DNA from: Segetibacter sp.
GTDB taxonomy: Bacteria > Bacteroidota > Bacteroidia > Chitinophagales > Chitinophagaceae
Assembly (NCBI GenBank): GCA_028288505.1
Contig: JAQBNN010000280.1
Coordinates: forward strand, 1-64,000
DNA length: 64,000 nt
Direction: 5' to 3'
Shown here: positions 54,779-64,000 of the stretch, piece after piece
Numbering within the stretch: the first letter of the stretch is position 1
Layout of the letters: every line of letters starts with the position of its first letter
Position numbers and translations under genes: made by a program
The notes under the pieces: generated by a model
The model's database searches: none
Seen by the model: only the letters and a program-made list of their open reading frames with translations
What the model was told of the DNA's origin: nothing

Positions 54779-57700
54779 TTAAAGATTTATGTTAGCACCT
54801 ATTATAAAACTCCTTCTTTGAGGAGTAGTAGCACTTATAGTTATGACACCATTATTCCCACCTCTGAGGTTGCCGGGATTGACTACACCTCCAGCGCCTG
54901 TTTGGGTACCTTCGGGATCAATACCTGTTTGATTTCTGTAAGGGGAGAACAAAGTAGCAACGTTATCGACTGTAGCATAGAACCTGATTGATTGTGCATT
55001 TAACCTTCTAAGCTGTGCATTGTTAAAAGTGTAGCCAAGGTTAATGCTTCTGATCTTTACAAATGAAGCATTATAATAACCGAGGGATGTCCATGCAGTA
55101 GATTGAGGGCTTATAGATGCAGAGGGCATTGGGAACCAATTAGTAGGATTGTCTGGAGTCCAGTAATCAACTTTCACACCACTTCTTACTCCGTTAAGAA
55201 TAGTTAGGTAAGATGAAAGTGGCTGATGAATTTGGCTGATTAATAATCCACCAAAGCGTGCATAAGCAACTGCAGAAAGATCCCAATTTTTATAAGTAAA
55301 CCGGTTCGTCATTCCTCCTTGTAGTTTTGCATCGCTGTTTCCAATTACATGACGATCGTTGTCATCTATTTTACCATCGGGCACCCCGGTTAGTTTGCCA
55401 GTTGCATCAACACCATTAACATCTGCAAATTTTATTTGGCCTGGCACAGAACCATATTTTGCAGCATCTGCTGCCTCATTAATTTGCCATATACCTAATT
55501 TTTTCAAATCATATATAGAAGTCATAGATGACCCGACAAATAACTGGCTTCCTACATTTCTTTCAATTTTTCCACTTAGTTGCACTAGTTTATTTCTGTT
55601 AAAAAAGAGGTTTAGGTCGGTCGTCCAATTAAAACCTTTTGGAGAAAGGATGTTCTGAGTAGAAAGAGAAAATTCTACACCATAATTTTCCATTTTACCT
55701 ACATTGGTAGTGTATGACCCAGCCACTCCAGAAGTAACAGGCAAGTTTATCCCATATAATATTTTGTCGGTTTGTGAATTGTAATAGTCAAGGGAACCTG
55801 ATATCCTGTTTTTAAAAATACCAAAGTCGATACCAATGTTTATAGTTTTTGTATACTCCCAATCAAGATTAGCATTAGGAAGGGTAACTACATTATATCC
55901 CTGAACTATTGTTGGGCCGTAGTTATATCTTATTACTCCTGCCGGACCTCCTACACCATTTGAGTTATTTACTAAACCTAAGGAACCATACGGGGCTATG
56001 GATTGGTTTGATGTTTGCCCATAACCTGCACGGATTTTAAGGTTAGAAATAACGTCCAATCTACTCATAAAATCCTCACTACTAACGTTCCAACCAGCGG
56101 AAATAGCAGGATAATTATGCCATTTGTTTCCAGGAGCTAATCTTGAAGAACCATCAGCCCTTCCGGTAAGAGTTAACAGGTAACGATCGTTAAAAGAATA
56201 ATTTAATCTGCCCATATAGGATAACAGAGCCGATCTAGATTCACCCCCTCCTAATACAGCAACTGGGTTAGGATCTGATTGTCCTAAATTATACCATTGA
56301 ATAAAGTTTTCGGTGATATTTTGTTTACTAACAGAAGTACTAAAACCCTGAGATTCTTGAAGGGAATACAACGCAACAAAATTGAATTTATGTTTTTTAT
56401 ACGTTTTATCGTAAGTAAGTAAGTTCTCAATTGTGTAGCCCCAGTCTTCTGCATTATTTACGGAAGCAGTATTACCTTGTAATGGTCTAAAATAACTGGG
56501 AGCCTTTAACGCATCATCAGAAGCCTGGAACTGTGCTGCTTGTTGTTGGGCATAACTTAAACCTAAATTTAATCGATACTTAAGTCCACCTAAAATTTGC
56601 AGCTCTGCATATATGCTATTAAAAGTGCGCAACCTTCTAATTTTATCTGACCAGCTATTATTATTATTCTTAAGTAACAGAGGGTTATATTGAGTAAGCT
56701 TATCATCGTTATTACCCACTGGCGCAAGAATAAGGTTTCCTGCACTGTCATAAGGTGTCATTAAAGGACTTAAGGATAAAAGGGGAAAAGTTGGATATAC
56801 AAATTGAGAGCCGTTAGTAATATTGAGATTATTTATCGTATTTAGTCCTATGCGAATCCTTTTACCTACCCTTGCATCAATCGTTGCTCTTAAAGAAAAA
56901 CGAGTAAAATCCTGACCAGGAAGAACAGATGTCTCTTTAAAATAACCTCCTCCCAATGAAAAATTACTTCCACCACCACCACCACTTACGCTTATGTTAT
57001 GTTCAGTTTTTAGCGAATTTTCGTACAATAAATCCTGCCAGTCAGTATTCGTTCCTTTAGCCATACCAACTAACTCTAAAGGTTGAAAACCCTGCGCAAA
57101 GGTTGAAATGTTTCGCATTGCAATATATTCCTGCGAGTTAAAAACAGGATACTTGTTTGCAACAGAGCCTACTCCGTAATAACCGTTATAGGAAACTCTT
57201 GTTTCACCTGCTCGCCCCCGTTTGGTGGTTACAATAATAACACCATTTGCACCTCTTGAACCATATATAGCAGTAGCCGAAGCGTCTTTTAATACATCTA
57301 CAGAAGATACATCAGAGGGATTAATATCATTCAGACTTCCGTCGTAAGGAATACCATCTAATACTATTAATGGATCATTTGAACCGCTAATTGATCTTAT
57401 ACCCCTTATTCTAATTTGCGCCCCAGAACCTGGATTTGAACCTACAGTTTGAACCTCCAGTCCTGCAGCCCTACCCTGTAACGCCCCTTGGATATTGGCC
57501 ACAGGAACTTCACGTAAAGCAGTCTCACTAACTGAAGCTACAGAACCTGTTACGTCACGCTTTCTTTGTGTACCATAACCTACTACAACAACTTGCTCCA
57601 ATTGCCTTTGGGATGAAGTTAAACGAATGTCTAATGGCGCAGCAGAAGTTATTCTGAATGTTCTCGTTTCATAACCCACAGCTGAAACTGAAATTGACCC

Positions 57701-57928
57701 ATTATTTGGTACTGAAAGGGTAAATGATCCGGCAGCATTTGTACTGGTTCCGGTAGTGGCGCCAACAACAGTTACTGAAACTCCCGGTATTACCTGACCA
57801 CTATCGTTGGCAACTCTACCACTTACCATAATGTTTTGGCCGAACGATAGTTGAGGCAAGCCTGAAAATAAAATACAGCAAAATGCAATCAACAGCTTTT
57901 GCAGGCTTTTGGTAGCCGTACATTTCAT
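54779..57928 (-). CDS. SusC-family TonB-dependent transporter of the xylan PUL
   Basis: 1,049 residues. The signal peptide (MKCTATKSLQKLLIAFCCILF) is followed by the carboxypeptidase-regulatory-like domain (VSGRVANDSGQVIPGVSVTVVGATTG, about 34-112). The plug has VVVVGYGTQRKRDVTGSV and DVLKDASATAIYGSRGANGV. The barrel ends FIIGANINL. It transports xylo-oligosaccharides with the adjacent SusD. It is first in its operon, and a LacI-type palindrome sits 234-247 bases upstream of the start codon, suggesting repression in the absence of the sugar. Confidence 0.96.
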   Translation of the reverse strand: MKCTATKSLQKLLIAFCCILFSGLPQLSFGQNIMVSGRVANDSGQVIPGVSVTVVGATTGTSTNAAGSFTLSVPNNGSISVSAVGYETRTFRITSAAPLDIRLTSSQRQLEQVVVVGYGTQRKRDVTGSVASVSETALREVPVANIQGALQGRAAGLEVQTVGSNPGSGAQIRIRGIRSISGSNDPLIVLDGIPYDGSLNDINPSDVSSVDVLKDASATAIYGSRGANGVIIVTTKRGRAGETRVSYNGYYGVGSVANKYPVFNSQEYIAMRNISTFAQGFQPLELVGMAKGTNTDWQDLLYENSLKTEHNISVSGGGGGSNFSLGGGYFKETSVLPGQDFTRFSLRATIDARVGKRIRIGLNTINNLNITNGSQFVYPTFPLLSLSPLMTPYDSAGNLILAPVGNNDDKLTQYNPLLLKNNNNSWSDKIRRLRTFNSIYAELQILGGLKYRLNLGLSYAQQQAAQFQASDDALKAPSYFRPLQGNTASVNNAEDWGYTIENLLTYDKTYKKHKFNFVALYSLQESQGFSTSVSKQNITENFIQWYNLGQSDPNPVAVLGGGESRSALLSYMGRLNYSFNDRYLLTLTGRADGSSRLAPGNKWHNYPAISAGWNVSSEDFMSRLDVISNLKIRAGYGQTSNQSIAPYGSLGLVNNSNGVGGPAGVIRYNYGPTIVQGYNVVTLPNANLDWEYTKTINIGIDFGIFKNRISGSLDYYNSQTDKILYGINLPVTSGVAGSYTTNVGKMENYGVEFSLSTQNILSPKGFNWTTDLNLFFNRNKLVQLSGKIERNVGSQLFVGSSMTSIYDLKKLGIWQINEAADAAKYGSVPGQIKFADVNGVDATGKLTGVPDGKIDDNDRHVIGNSDAKLQGGMTNRFTYKNWDLSAVAYARFGGLLISQIHQPLSSYLTILNGVRSGVKVDYWTPDNPTNWFPMPSASISPQSTAWTSLGYYNASFVKIRSINLGYTFNNAQLRRLNAQSIRFYATVDNVATLFSPYRNQTGIDPEGTQTGAGGVVNPGNLRGGNNGVITISATTPQRRSFIIGANINL

Positions 57929-58298
57929 AATAGTTGTTTTTTTGATTTAGATAATTGAAGCGATAGGTATTAAGTACACTGAGATTTATTTATAACGTAG
58001 AGTTCAAACCTCACGGTGTTTTTTCAGCATTATTGCGAAAAAGTCTAAAATGATGGGTACAGGTATAATGGCAGTAGTAGGGTTGCATGGCAAATCGTTT
58101 ATAAATACTTAAAATAAAAATCAATAAGAGAAAACTAAATTAAAGATAAAATTTTAATAAATGCAACCGATTGCAATATATTTCTAAAAATATTTCTTTT
58201 TTATATTTATTCATCTGGCTATTACCTAACTTTTAAAGTTTTCTTGATTGTATAACTGATTGCGAAACTAAAAATTGAACCGGTTGGGGTACGATGTT
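57929..58298. other. 370-base intergenic region upstream of the xylan SusC gene
   Basis: No gene. It holds the palindrome at 58162-58175 and a weak match to the ATGATGG part of the other promoter element at 58047-58057. The rest is AT-rich. The xylB stop lies at its right end, so the promoter of the SusC operon must be inside it. Confidence 0.6.
58162..58175. promoter_or_regulatory. LacI-type operator, copy 1 (xylan SusC promoter)
   Basis: TGCAACCGATTGCA fits TGCAAnCGnTTGCA, a perfect palindrome with the central CG typical of LacI-family operators. The same 14 bases recur at 63507-63520 upstream of the other end of the xylan locus. Flanks are AT-rich. No LacI-family gene is in the window. 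Confidence 0.65.
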
Positions 58299-59780
58299 CT
58301 ATTTACGTAATTCACTTTCTAAGCGCTGCTTCCAGGAGAAGTAAAGTTGATTATATAATATTGTTTGTGTGGGAGCAATTACACTTAGTATTTCTCTATT
58401 TTGAAAAGCTTCTTTCGCCTCTTTGTAATAACCCACACCAATACCGGCACCTAAAGCGGCACCTACACTTCCATCACACTCATACAACTCAATAGGCACC
58501 CCTGTTGCATTTACAAAAGCATTAGCGAATATGCTGCTTAAAAACATATTTGCTTTACCCGCTCTTATTACTTTTGGAGTTATGGCATTTTCTCTCATAA
58601 TATCAAGACCATACCTGAAAGCGAATGCTATCCCTTCCTGGGCGGCGTGGTAAATATGAGCAGGTGTATGCTTATTGAAATCAATATTATGCATATGGGC
58701 TCCTACAATTCTGTTATTCAAAATACGCTCTGCGCCGTTTCCAAAAGGTAAAATGGATAAGCCTTCACTCCCAGGCTTTATTGATGAAGCCAGTTCATTT
58801 ATTTCGGGGTAAGACAAAGTACCACTGGTAAGTGTTCTTACCCATCTATTTAAAATACCTGTTCCATTAATGCAAAGCAATACGCCTATGCTTGCGTTAT
58901 TGCTATTATGGTTAACATGAGCGAAACTATTAACTCTAGATTGGGGATCGTGCGTTGGCTGATTACTTACACCATAGATAACACCAGAAGTTCCTGCAGT
59001 AGCAGCTACTTCACCCGGTTGCAATACATTAAGAGATAAAGCATTGTTAGGCTGATCTCCTGCTTTATATGTTACTGGTATGCCTGCTTTTAATGATAAC
59101 TCTTCAGCTACTGCTTTCGAAAGTTCTCCGTGCGCTGCAAAAACATCTTTTATAGTCGGAATTATACTCTTCTCGAAACCAAACTCCTTCAAAACATCTT
59201 CAGATAGTTCATTCTTCTTAAAATCCCAAAAAATGCCTTCAGATAATGCAGAGGGTGTGGTAGTAATGGAGCCGGTTAATCGTTGCGCTATAAAATCGCC
59301 GGGCAACATTACTTTATCTATCTGTTCAAAAAGGGTTGGTTCATTTTCTTTGACCCAGGCGAGTTTGGCTGCAGTAAAATTACCGGGCGAATTAAGCAGC
59401 GTACTTAACGCTTTTTCTTCGCCTATATTCTTAAACGCATTTTCACCATAAGGTACTGCACGGTTGTCGCACCATATAATGCTGTTCCGCAAAACATTTC
59501 CTTCTTTATCTAATAATACAAGGCCGTGCATTTGGTAAGAAATCCCTATTGCACCGATGTCACCATGAGTATAAAAGCCTAGACTATTTACTTTTTTAAT
59601 CGCTTGCTTTACATCGTCCCACCATCGCTCGGGTGATTGTTCGGCCCAACCTGATTGCAGAGAAATGATCTCTCTTTCTGTCTCAGGGTATTGTGCAGAC
59701 GCGAGTGTTTGTTGTGTTGCAGCATCAACCACTGAAACCTTGATAGAAGATGTACCCAAATCAATCCCAAGTAATAGCAT
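58299..59780 (-). CDS. xylB: Xylulokinase
   Basis: 493 residues, FGGY-family kinase of usual length. The ATP fold begins MLLLGIDLGTSSIKVSVVD; WCDNRAVPYGENAF and KLAWVKENEPTLFEQIDKVMLPGDFI are typical of xylulokinase, and a second domain follows with VTYKAGDQPNNALSLNVLQPG and ATAGTSGVIYG. It phosphorylates D-xylulose in the cytoplasm. It is read after the transaldolase and xylose isomerase genes, so xylA, transaldolase and xylB lie in one direction. The 253-base gap before it holds two repeats, so a second promoter is possible. Confidence 0.95.
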   Translation of the reverse strand: MLLLGIDLGTSSIKVSVVDAATQQTLASAQYPETEREIISLQSGWAEQSPERWWDDVKQAIKKVNSLGFYTHGDIGAIGISYQMHGLVLLDKEGNVLRNSIIWCDNRAVPYGENAFKNIGEEKALSTLLNSPGNFTAAKLAWVKENEPTLFEQIDKVMLPGDFIAQRLTGSITTTPSALSEGIFWDFKKNELSEDVLKEFGFEKSIIPTIKDVFAAHGELSKAVAEELSLKAGIPVTYKAGDQPNNALSLNVLQPGEVAATAGTSGVIYGVSNQPTHDPQSRVNSFAHVNHNSNNASIGVLLCINGTGILNRWVRTLTSGTLSYPEINELASSIKPGSEGLSILPFGNGAERILNNRIVGAHMHNIDFNKHTPAHIYHAAQEGIAFAFRYGLDIMRENAITPKVIRAGKANMFLSSIFANAFVNATGVPIELYECDGSVGAALGAGIGVGYYKEAKEAFQNREILSVIAPTQTILYNQLYFSWKQRLESELRK

Positions 59781-59846
59781 AATTTATTTTTTGTGCAGCT
59801 TGTGTTGCTGAAGAAATGTTATGGTTAGCTGCGTAAAGAACAACCA

Positions 59847-60006
59847 GTACAAGAGTGCGACGCAACAATGATGCTGTAAGAACTAATGCCTGTAACAAAA
59901 AAAATACTTAGGAAAACCAGCGTGTTAACAACAAGTCTTTTAGTTATTCTATTTTGGATTCAAGCATCAGTAATTCTATTAACCATCGTTGTGTCACTCA
60001 CTGTAC
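59847..60006. repeat. Facing pair of intergenic repeats (A at 59847-59870, B at 59984-60006)
   Basis: The A unit reads GTACAAGAGTGCGACGCAAC then AATG, preceded by CTGCGTAAAGAAC. The B unit is inverse, CATCGTTGTGTCACTCACTG then TAC. They span 160 bases between xylB and the transaldolase gene, close to the 161 of the 47540 pair. Confidence 0.7.
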
Positions 60007-60033
60007 TTTTATTTGATAATGAGCACCGTTATG

Positions 60034-60711
60034 TTATGCCTTAATATCTTCAACCACGGCAGCCATCTTTTTGGAGTCCTCCAAAAACTTTGCAAGACCC
60101 AAATCAGTAAGCGGGTGTTTGAGAAGCGCAAGAATTGACTCGAGCGGTGAAGTACAAACATGCGCCCCTAATTCGGCTGCGCGAATAATATGATTTGCAT
60201 TGCGAATAGATGCAGCAAGGATCTCGGTTTTATAACCTTGCACGGCAAAAATGTTAGCGATCTGTTCAATCAGGATCATCCCATCCCAACCGCTATCGTC
60301 AATCCTTCCGATAAACGGTGACACATAAGCAGCACCGGCCTTAGCAGCAAGAATGGCCTGCCCTGCAGAAAATATAAGCGTACAATTAGTGCGAATACCA
60401 TTGTCAGTAAACCACTTGATGGCTTTAATGCCATCTTTGATCATCGGCACCTTTACCACTATGTTCGGATGAATGGCAGCAAGTTTTTTGCCTTCTTCAA
60501 TAATGGTATTTACATCAGTTGAAAGAACTTCGGCACTTATATCGCCATCTACCATTTCGCAGATAGTAAGGTAGTGCTTGCTAATAGCTTCTTCACCTTT
60601 AATGCCCTCTTTTGCCATTAACGATGGGTTGGTAGTTACGCCATCTAAAATACCTAATGCATGTGCCTCTTCAATTTGAGAAAGGTTGGCTGTATCTATA
60701 AAAAATTTCAT
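60034..60711 (-). CDS. Transaldolase / fructose-6-phosphate aldolase-like (TalC type)
   Basis: 225 residues, the short transaldolase type. Motifs are [34 protein letters not shown] and [17 protein letters not shown] with the Schiff-base lysine K87, then [19 protein letters not shown] and [11 protein letters not shown]. It works in the non-oxidative pentose phosphate pathway in the cytoplasm, linking xylulose-5-phosphate use to hexose phosphates. It lies between xylA and xylB. The close relative fructose-6-phosphate aldolase cannot be excluded by eye, but the sugar-pathway context favours transaldolase. Confidence 0.93.
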   Translation of the reverse strand: MKFFIDTANLSQIEEAHALGILDGVTTNPSLMAKEGIKGEEAISKHYLTICEMVDGDISAEVLSTDVNTIIEEGKKLAAIHPNIVVKVPMIKDGIKAIKWFTDNGIRTNCTLIFSAGQAILAAKAGAAYVSPFIGRIDDSGWDGMILIEQIANIFAVQGYKTEILAASIRNANHIIRAAELGAHVCTSPLESILALLKHPLTDLGLAKFLEDSKKMAAVVEDIKA

Positions 60712-60823
60712 TTTACTACGTTTTAATTATTACAAAAACTGTTACCAGAATATGGGTACAAGGCAGCCAGTATGATAGAGGACAATTTAGCTGGATGAAA
60801 CGAGCCTTCCTTTTTATTTGATA

Positions 60824-62152
60824 TTAGATAAAGCGGTTGATAATATTCTCAAGATATTCCTGTCTTCCGCTTATTGTAGCTGGTTCACCACTCTCAACGG
60901 CATAAGCCCGCAAGTCTTCCAGTGTTAATTTACCTGCTACAAATTCCTGTCCTTTTCCACTATCAAAAGATGCATAACGTTCCTGGCGGAACTTCTTATA
61001 ATCAGATTTCGTCAAAATTGCATCGGCGGTAATTAAAGCCCTTGCAAAAGTGTCCATACCGCCAACATGCGCATAAAACAAGTCAACGAGATCGGTAGAA
61101 TTTCGCCTGATTTTTGAGTCGAAGTTTACACCACCACCCTGCAATCCACCTGCCTCTAAAAACACCAGCATGGCTTCAGTAACTTCCTGTATATTATTAG
61201 GAAACTGGTCCGTATCCCAACCGTTTTGATAGTCACCCCTGTTCGCATCTAATGAACCTAATACACCAGCATCACCTGCCACTTGTAATTCGTGTGCAAA
61301 CGTGTGACCAGCCAAAGTAGCATGATTTACTTCGATGTTTATTTTAAAATCACCTAACAAATCATATTGTCTTAAGAAACCAATTACTGTTTCACAATCA
61401 TAATCGTATTGATGCTTAGTTGGCTCCATTGGCTTTGGTTCTATGAAGAAGGTTCCTTTAAAACCATTCCTTCTTGCATAATCTTTCGCCGTATGTAAGA
61501 AGCGGGCAAAGTGCTCCTTCTCCTTTTTCATATCAGTATTAAGCAAGCTCATGTAACCTTCTCTACCACCCCAAAAAACATAGTTCTCACCATCTAAGGC
61601 AATCGTTGCATCTAATGCCGCTTTCACCTGCGCCGCTCCATGAGTTAATACATGAAAGTCGGGGTTGGTAGAAGCGCCATTCATGTATCTTAAATGAGAA
61701 AACAAATTGGCCGTTCCCCACAACAGTTTTACTCCGCTTGCCTGTTGCTTTTGTTTGGCGTATTCAACCATTGCCTGCAACCTCCTGTCGTTCTCTTTTA
61801 TATCATTGGTGTAATCCACTACATCTACATCGTGAAAACAATAGTAAGGCAGGTTCATTTTGGTGATAAATTCAAAAGCCGCATCCATTTTATCTTTTGC
61901 TCTTTCTATTGCATCATCTTTTTTATTCCACTCAAATACATGAGTTGGACCTCCAAAGGGATCCGCACCATCATTAACAAACGAATGCCAGTATGCACAC
62001 GAAAACTTGAAGTGATCCTTTAAAGTTTTTCCTGCTACCACCTTATTTTCATCGTACCAACGAAAGGCAAGCGGGTTATCACTTCCTGGCCCTTCATACT
62101 TTACCTGATCTATTCCTTTGAAATACTCTTTTTCGCCTAGTAAGACAGACAT
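60824..62152 (-). CDS. xylA: Xylose isomerase
   Basis: 442 residues, class II length. The start is [21 protein letters not shown]. Active-site and metal motifs are [71 protein letters not shown] and [21 protein letters not shown]. It turns D-xylose into D-xylulose in the cytoplasm. It is first of xylA-transaldolase-xylB, the internal pathway for the xylose released by GH10, GH43 and GH3. Confidence 0.97.
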   Translation of the reverse strand: MSVLLGEKEYFKGIDQVKYEGPGSDNPLAFRWYDENKVVAGKTLKDHFKFSCAYWHSFVNDGADPFGGPTHVFEWNKKDDAIERAKDKMDAAFEFITKMNLPYYCFHDVDVVDYTNDIKENDRRLQAMVEYAKQKQQASGVKLLWGTANLFSHLRYMNGASTNPDFHVLTHGAAQVKAALDATIALDGENYVFWGGREGYMSLLNTDMKKEKEHFARFLHTAKDYARRNGFKGTFFIEPKPMEPTKHQYDYDCETVIGFLRQYDLLGDFKINIEVNHATLAGHTFAHELQVAGDAGVLGSLDANRGDYQNGWDTDQFPNNIQEVTEAMLVFLEAGGLQGGGVNFDSKIRRNSTDLVDLFYAHVGGMDTFARALITADAILTKSDYKKFRQERYASFDSGKGQEFVAGKLTLEDLRAYAVESGEPATISGRQEYLENIINRFI

Positions 62153-62253
62153 GACTTTAGTTTTTATATTTTCTTGAGAAGTGTTTCCTTAGTTTTCAAC
62201 AGCAAATTATTCGTAAGTTATTTTTGTTGACCAACTGTAGCTTTCCATAGCAT

Positions 62254-62275
62254 CATCGTTGCTACGCTCAGTTCA
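62254..62275 (-). repeat. Degenerate intergenic repeat, subfamily A-like
   Basis: Reads CATCGTTGCTACGCTCAGTT then C, with only part of the core preserved (GCTACGC). The preceding CTTTCCATAGCAT matches the flanks of 30664 and 12842, so it is a decayed member. It lies between the GH43 and xylA genes. Confidence 0.45.
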
Positions 62276-62323
62276 ACATTCTTCTAGAAATTGAACGGGG
62301 ACAAAAGTAGACTATTATATAAT

Positions 62324-63433
62324 TTATTTTGTATAAGCCGTTATCGTTTCTATTGTTCCATCCGGTCTATGCTTAAGCTCGGTCACCTTCACATTCCTTA
62401 AGTGAGTCTTACCGCTTAACTCAGTATCATGATAGAAAATGTACCATCTCCCTTTAATTTCCACTATTGAATGGTGGTTAGTCCAACCAAGAACAGGATT
62501 TAATACTACCCCTTGGTAAGTAAAAGGTCCATAAGGACTATTACCAATAGCATAAGCAATAAAATGTGTGTCGCCTGTGGAGTAAGAAAAGTAATACTTG
62601 CCGTTATACTTATGCATCCAGGAAGCTTCAAAAAAGCGCCTATCGTGGTCACCTGCCATTAAAGGCTTACCGTCTTTATCCAATATTTTTATATCGCCTA
62701 CTGCACCTTCGAAGCGCAGCATATCCTTGCTCATCTTAGCAACTTTAGGGCTCAAAGCCAGTTCTTTATTAGCGGGTTCCTGTCCATAAGAAGCATCGAA
62801 TTTTCCTGTTTGCCATTTCTGCAGTTGTCCACCCCAAATTCCTCCAAAATACATGTAGGAGTTACCATCTGTGTCAGTAAAAACAGCAGGGTCAATACTA
62901 AAACTGCCCTCAATCGGTTTAGGCTCTGGCTTAAATGGTCCTGTTGGAGAAGTGCTGGTAGCTACGCCAATTCTAAAAATGTCACTTGGATCTTTAGCGG
63001 GGAAGTACAAATAATATTTGCCATTCTTATAAGCAGCATCAGGAGCCCAAAGCTGCCTCTTTGCCCAGGCAATATCTTTTATGCTTAACGCAACACCATT
63101 GTCTTTTACTTTTCCCTTTATTCCATCCATGGAGAGAATATGGTAATCCTTCATATCGAAATGATCCCCGAAGTCATTCTCCGGTGTCCCTGTTTCTATA
63201 TCGTGCGATGGATAAATATAAATCTTCCCACCAAAAACATGAGCTGAGGGATCAGCTGTATAAATATGACTTACTAGTGGTTTAGAAAGAAATTTCGAAT
63301 CACCGGGCTTACTGTTCTGCGATCCAACCTTACCACTTTTACAACCAGGAAAAATAATAGCAGCAACAAATAAAAGAGTAGCTGAATAAAAGAACAGGGG
63401 AAGTCTAACCATTTTCATAATGTTTTTAAACAA
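62324..63433 (-). CDS. GH43-family lipoprotein, beta-xylosidase/arabinofuranosidase type
   Basis: 369 residues; the start may be one of three near ATGs (63433, 63418, 63412). A lipoprotein signal ends in IFPGC with cysteine 31 of the longest form. It is a five-bladed propeller with the GH43 triad: D61 (YTADPSAHVFGG), D181 (FSIDPAVFTD) and E269 (RRFFEASWMHKYNG). Supporting blades are QLWAPDAAYKNGKYYLYFPA and VEIKGRWYIFYHDTELSG. It removes xylose or arabinose from xylo-oligosaccharides at the membrane. The LacI-type operator lies 74-87 bases upstream of the start, so it is probably controlled together with the SusC operon. Confidence 0.9.
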   Translation of the reverse strand: MFKNIMKMVRLPLFFYSATLLFVAAIIFPGCKSGKVGSQNSKPGDSKFLSKPLVSHIYTADPSAHVFGGKIYIYPSHDIETGTPENDFGDHFDMKDYHILSMDGIKGKVKDNGVALSIKDIAWAKRQLWAPDAAYKNGKYYLYFPAKDPSDIFRIGVATSTSPTGPFKPEPKPIEGSFSIDPAVFTDTDGNSYMYFGGIWGGQLQKWQTGKFDASYGQEPANKELALSPKVAKMSKDMLRFEGAVGDIKILDKDGKPLMAGDHDRRFFEASWMHKYNGKYYFSYSTGDTHFIAYAIGNSPYGPFTYQGVVLNPVLGWTNHHSIVEIKGRWYIFYHDTELSGKTHLRNVKVTELKHRPDGTIETITAYTK

Positions 63434-63506
63434 TCGATAAAAGCAAGAGAAATAGCTACAGCTTTGCAGCTATTAAAGCACTAAATATCGAAAAGTTTTC
63501 TTTATT

Positions 63507-63520
63507 TGCAACCGATTGCA
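63507..63520. promoter_or_regulatory. LacI-type operator, copy 2 (GH43/GH67 intergenic)
   Basis: TGCAACCGATTGCA, identical to 58162-58175. It lies between the divergent GH43 (minus) and GH67 (plus) genes and could control both. An imperfect inverted repeat TAGCTACAGC/TTTGCAGCTA at 63455-63474 lies nearer to the GH43 start. Confidence 0.65.
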
Positions 63521-63683
63521 GTAATTATTTTAGAAAAAGTATATTTTAGCACTGTTTTAAGCTTGTAAGGGATTGTATTATTAAATAAATCCGGTTTCAT
63601 TTAAAAAATGCGGCTTATCCTTTTTAACAGAAGAGCCTGCACTATAATCCTCTCACGATTTTCTTAAGACCAACTTGCTACAT

Positions 63684-64000
63684 ATGAAAAAAGCCTTATT
63701 AATTATTTTGATGTTAACTCTTTCTTTTTCAGGAAAGACTGAAAGCGGGTATCGCTTATGGCTCCGGTACGATCCAATTCCAAATCGTCAATTGGTTACA
63801 AGCTACAACAATAGTATAAGTGGAATTACCCTCAGTGGCACATCAGGAACAATTTCTGTTGCAAAAGAAGAGTTGATAAACGGGCTGCAGGGAATGCTTG
63901 GTAGAAAAGTAGTTGCGACAACTGCGGTTATAAATAATTCAATTGTTGCAGGCACTCCAACTTCATCTAACATAATTTCATCCCTTGCCTTGCAACAGCA
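63684..64000 (+). CDS. GH67 alpha-glucuronidase, N-terminal fragment
   Basis: The reading frame is open from ATG 63684 to the window end (105 full codons). It begins with a short signal peptide (MKKALLIILMLTLSFSG). The mature start, KTESGYRLWLRYDPIPN, is the recognisable N-terminus of GH67 alpha-glucuronidases (xGYxLWLRY). It continues SISGITLSGTSGTISVAKEELINGL, fitting the N-terminal accessory domain. GH67 removes 4-O-methyl-glucuronate from the end of xylo-oligosaccharides and completes the glucuronoxylan set with CE15 and GH10. The gene is the only plus-strand enzyme gene of the window and is divergent from GH43. The catalytic domain is outside the window. Confidence 0.85.
   Translation, partial: MKKALLIILMLTLSFSGKTESGYRLWLRYDPIPNRQLVTSYNNSISGITLSGTSGTISVAKEELINGLQGMLGRKVVATTAVINNSIVAGTPTSSNIISSLALQQ

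Noticed and set aside
58047-58057. Fourth copy of the conserved PUL element upstream of the xylan SusC gene
   Set aside because: Only AATGATGG with a loose CTA is shared; the rest does not match, so it may be chance.
5619-62275. CRISPR-like array from the recurring 24-base units
   Set aside because: Units are scattered over 57 kb, in both orientations, with irregular spacing and no cas genes.
1-64000. tRNA, rRNA, riboswitch or intact insertion sequence
   Set aside because: I saw no cloverleaf-type sequence with a GGTTCGAATCC-like arm in the gaps and no transposase gene; a tRNA or covariance-model search would be needed to be certain.

Overview
The window looks like a stretch of a Bacteroidota chromosome, most likely the Chitinophagaceae/Chitinophagia lineage. 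The reasons are three SusC/SusD pairs, SusC proteins with an N-terminal carboxypeptidase-regulatory-like domain, SusD lipoproteins with an SCxK-type lipobox, low GC, weak Shine-Dalgarno signals and a very high density of carbohydrate-active enzymes. Placement below phylum is inference. Almost every gene is on the minus strand, so operons read from high to low coordinates. The exceptions are the AraC-type regulator at 4622 and the partial GH67 gene at 63684. I saw no tRNA, rRNA, CRISPR array or intact insertion sequence.

Layout. (1) 1-4152: end of a polysaccharide utilisation locus (PUL): DUF3826-like protein, SusC, SusD (cut by the window edge). (2) 4622-5524: divergent AraC-family regulator. 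(3) 5688-12810: a compact cluster of MaoC-like hydratase, an extracellular-solute-binding-like protein with no signal peptide, two CaiB/BaiF CoA-transferases, a fuconolactonase-like amidohydrolase, a RhaT-like symporter and a Gfo/Idh/MocA oxidoreductase. This is the least explained part of the window. (4) 13041-39886: a pectin/side-chain type PUL with two GH95-type enzymes, a beta-propeller glycosidase, two GH2 enzymes, GH28, an MGH1-like (alpha/alpha)6 hydrolase, an alpha-glucuronidase-like hydrolase, a PL1-type pectate lyase and a SusC/SusD pair. (5) 40157-44706: pentose phosphate genes (pgl, zwf, gnd, rpiB). (6) 44814-64000: a glucuronoxylan PUL with GH3, CE15, SGNH esterase, GH10 with an internal CBM, SusD, SusC, then xylB, a transaldolase, xylA, a GH43 lipoprotein and the start of a GH67 alpha-glucuronidase.

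How it fits together. The xylan half forms a complete route. SusC/D bind and import oligosaccharides, GH10, CE15, the SGNH esterase, GH67, GH43 and GH3 reduce them to xylose, and XylA, XylB and transaldolase pass the carbon to the pentose phosphate pathway. The pectin half should release galacturonate, galactose and L-fucose or L-galactose. The CoA/lactonase/RhaT cluster next to it may use one of these or a related deoxysugar, but its substrate cannot be read from sequence.

Regulation and repeats. An identical LacI-type palindrome (TGCAACCGATTGCA) lies upstream of the xylan SusC gene and between the GH43 and GH67 genes. A different conserved element precedes three other minus-strand PUL operons. 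About 24 copies of a short repeat in two subfamilies with compensating changes in a palindromic core sit in the intergenic gaps. They are joined by the dispersed CGTCATTGCGAGG-type repeat and one CGCAAAG-type repeat.
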